From the NCBI GenBank assembly GCA_016198635.1, contig JACQIF010000079.1, forward strand, positions 1 through 5,458: a stretch of DNA of 5,458 nucleotides, in the 5' to 3' direction. The notes under the pieces are model-generated. The model was not told the origin of the DNA and did no database searches. It was given only the letters and a program-made list of their open reading frames with translations. A program made the translations under genes and the position numbers. Positions within the stretch are counted from its first letter, which is position 1; the number at the start of each line of letters is the position of its first letter. The DNA comes from Candidatus Aenigmatarchaeota archaeon. Its GTDB lineage: Archaea > Aenigmatarchaeota > Aenigmatarchaeia > PWEA01 > JACQIF01. Shown here in pieces: positions 5,170 to 5,458 of the stretch.

Positions 5170-5458
5170 GCAGATCGTCTGGCCCTGCTGCTCGAGCATC
5201 GTGCGGTTGAGCATAACCGGCACGCCCGCGCGCAGCGCAACGGCTATCGCGTCCGTGGGCCTGGAGTCCAGCCGCAGCACGCGGTCCGCGGACCGGAGCA
5301 CGAGCTCGCCGTAGTATATATCGCTATCGAACCGTACGACAGCGGCGTTCTCCACGGTTATGTTAAAACTGCGCAGCGTCTCGACGTAAAGGTCGTGGGT
5401 CGTAGGGCGCACATCGATGCGCCCTTCCTTGCCGAGGCGTATCGAGCGAGCCTGGTCA
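5167..5458 (-). CDS. DUF151/bifunctional nuclease (BFN) family protein, 5' end beyond the window
   Basis: The last 96 residues are visible; the frame stays open to the window edge, so the GTG at 5412 is an internal codon and not the start. The visible part carries the family hallmarks: RPTTHDLYVETL, then VVRFDSDIYYGELVLR and the signature LDSRPTDAIAVALRAGVPV near the C terminus. Family members (COG1259) are usually about 130-160 residues, so roughly 40-60 residues, with the N-terminal part of the domain, are missing here. Some members have reported DNase/RNase activity; the role of the archaeal ones is unclear. The gene runs in the same direction as the surface gene, which has its own promoter, so shared transcription is possible but not needed. 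Confidence 0.85.
   Translation of the reverse strand, partial: DQARSIRLGKEGRIDVRPTTHDLYVETLRSFNITVENAAVVRFDSDIYYGELVLRSADRVLRLDSRPTDAIAVALRAGVPVMLNRTMLEQQGQTIC

Noticed and set aside
1..5458. CRISPR arrays, tRNA or rRNA genes, insertion sequences
   Set aside because: No spaced direct repeats, cloverleaf, rRNA-like stretch or transposase was seen; nearly the whole window is coding, with gaps of 115 bases or fewer.

Overview
The window looks like part of an archaeal chromosome of intermediate GC content (roughly half G+C by eye). Three things point to archaea. TATA-box promoters sharing the decamer ATATTTATAT lie upstream of two of the genes. One gene encodes a small HTH protein that reads like the archaeal COG2522 family. 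Another encodes a very large surface protein saturated with N-X-S/T glycosylation sequons, with an N-terminal signal/anchor and a C-terminal transmembrane helix plus basic tail. This style is common in Euryarchaeota and DPANN archaea; I cannot name the lineage from sequence alone.

Layout from left to right. Bases 1-115 are a regulatory region with an inverted repeat, a TATA box, a second inverted repeat (hairpin) and a Shine-Dalgarno site. They serve a plus-strand HTH regulator gene (116-481). This gene is convergent, with a 3-base gap, to a minus-strand unit. That unit starts at its own TATA box near 5140 and contains the 1236-residue surface glycoprotein (5103 to 1393). It is followed, with a 10-base overlap, by a multi-spanning membrane protein (1402 to 485). 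The second gene starts at TTG behind a strong GGAGGGG ribosome binding site buried in the last codons of the first. At the right edge is the C-terminal part of a DUF151/bifunctional-nuclease-like gene on the minus strand, running off the window. A perfect 12-base palindrome overlaps its stop codon, just upstream of the surface-gene promoter.

How the genes may work together. The most suggestive unit is the surface-protein/membrane-protein pair. The surface protein has a sequon-rich beta ectodomain with two PPC-like domains, a Gly/Ala hinge, an Ig-like domain, a helical stalk, one membrane helix and a basic cytoplasmic tail. The downstream protein has about six membrane helices and a roughly 70-residue loop predicted to face outside. 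The overlap and the shared transcript suggest the two are made together and may form a cell-surface complex. No enzyme active site is visible in either, so no function is assigned. The HTH protein and the DUF151 protein look like ordinary neighbours. Other long open frames inside the surface gene are shadows of its Asn/Thr-rich coding strand.
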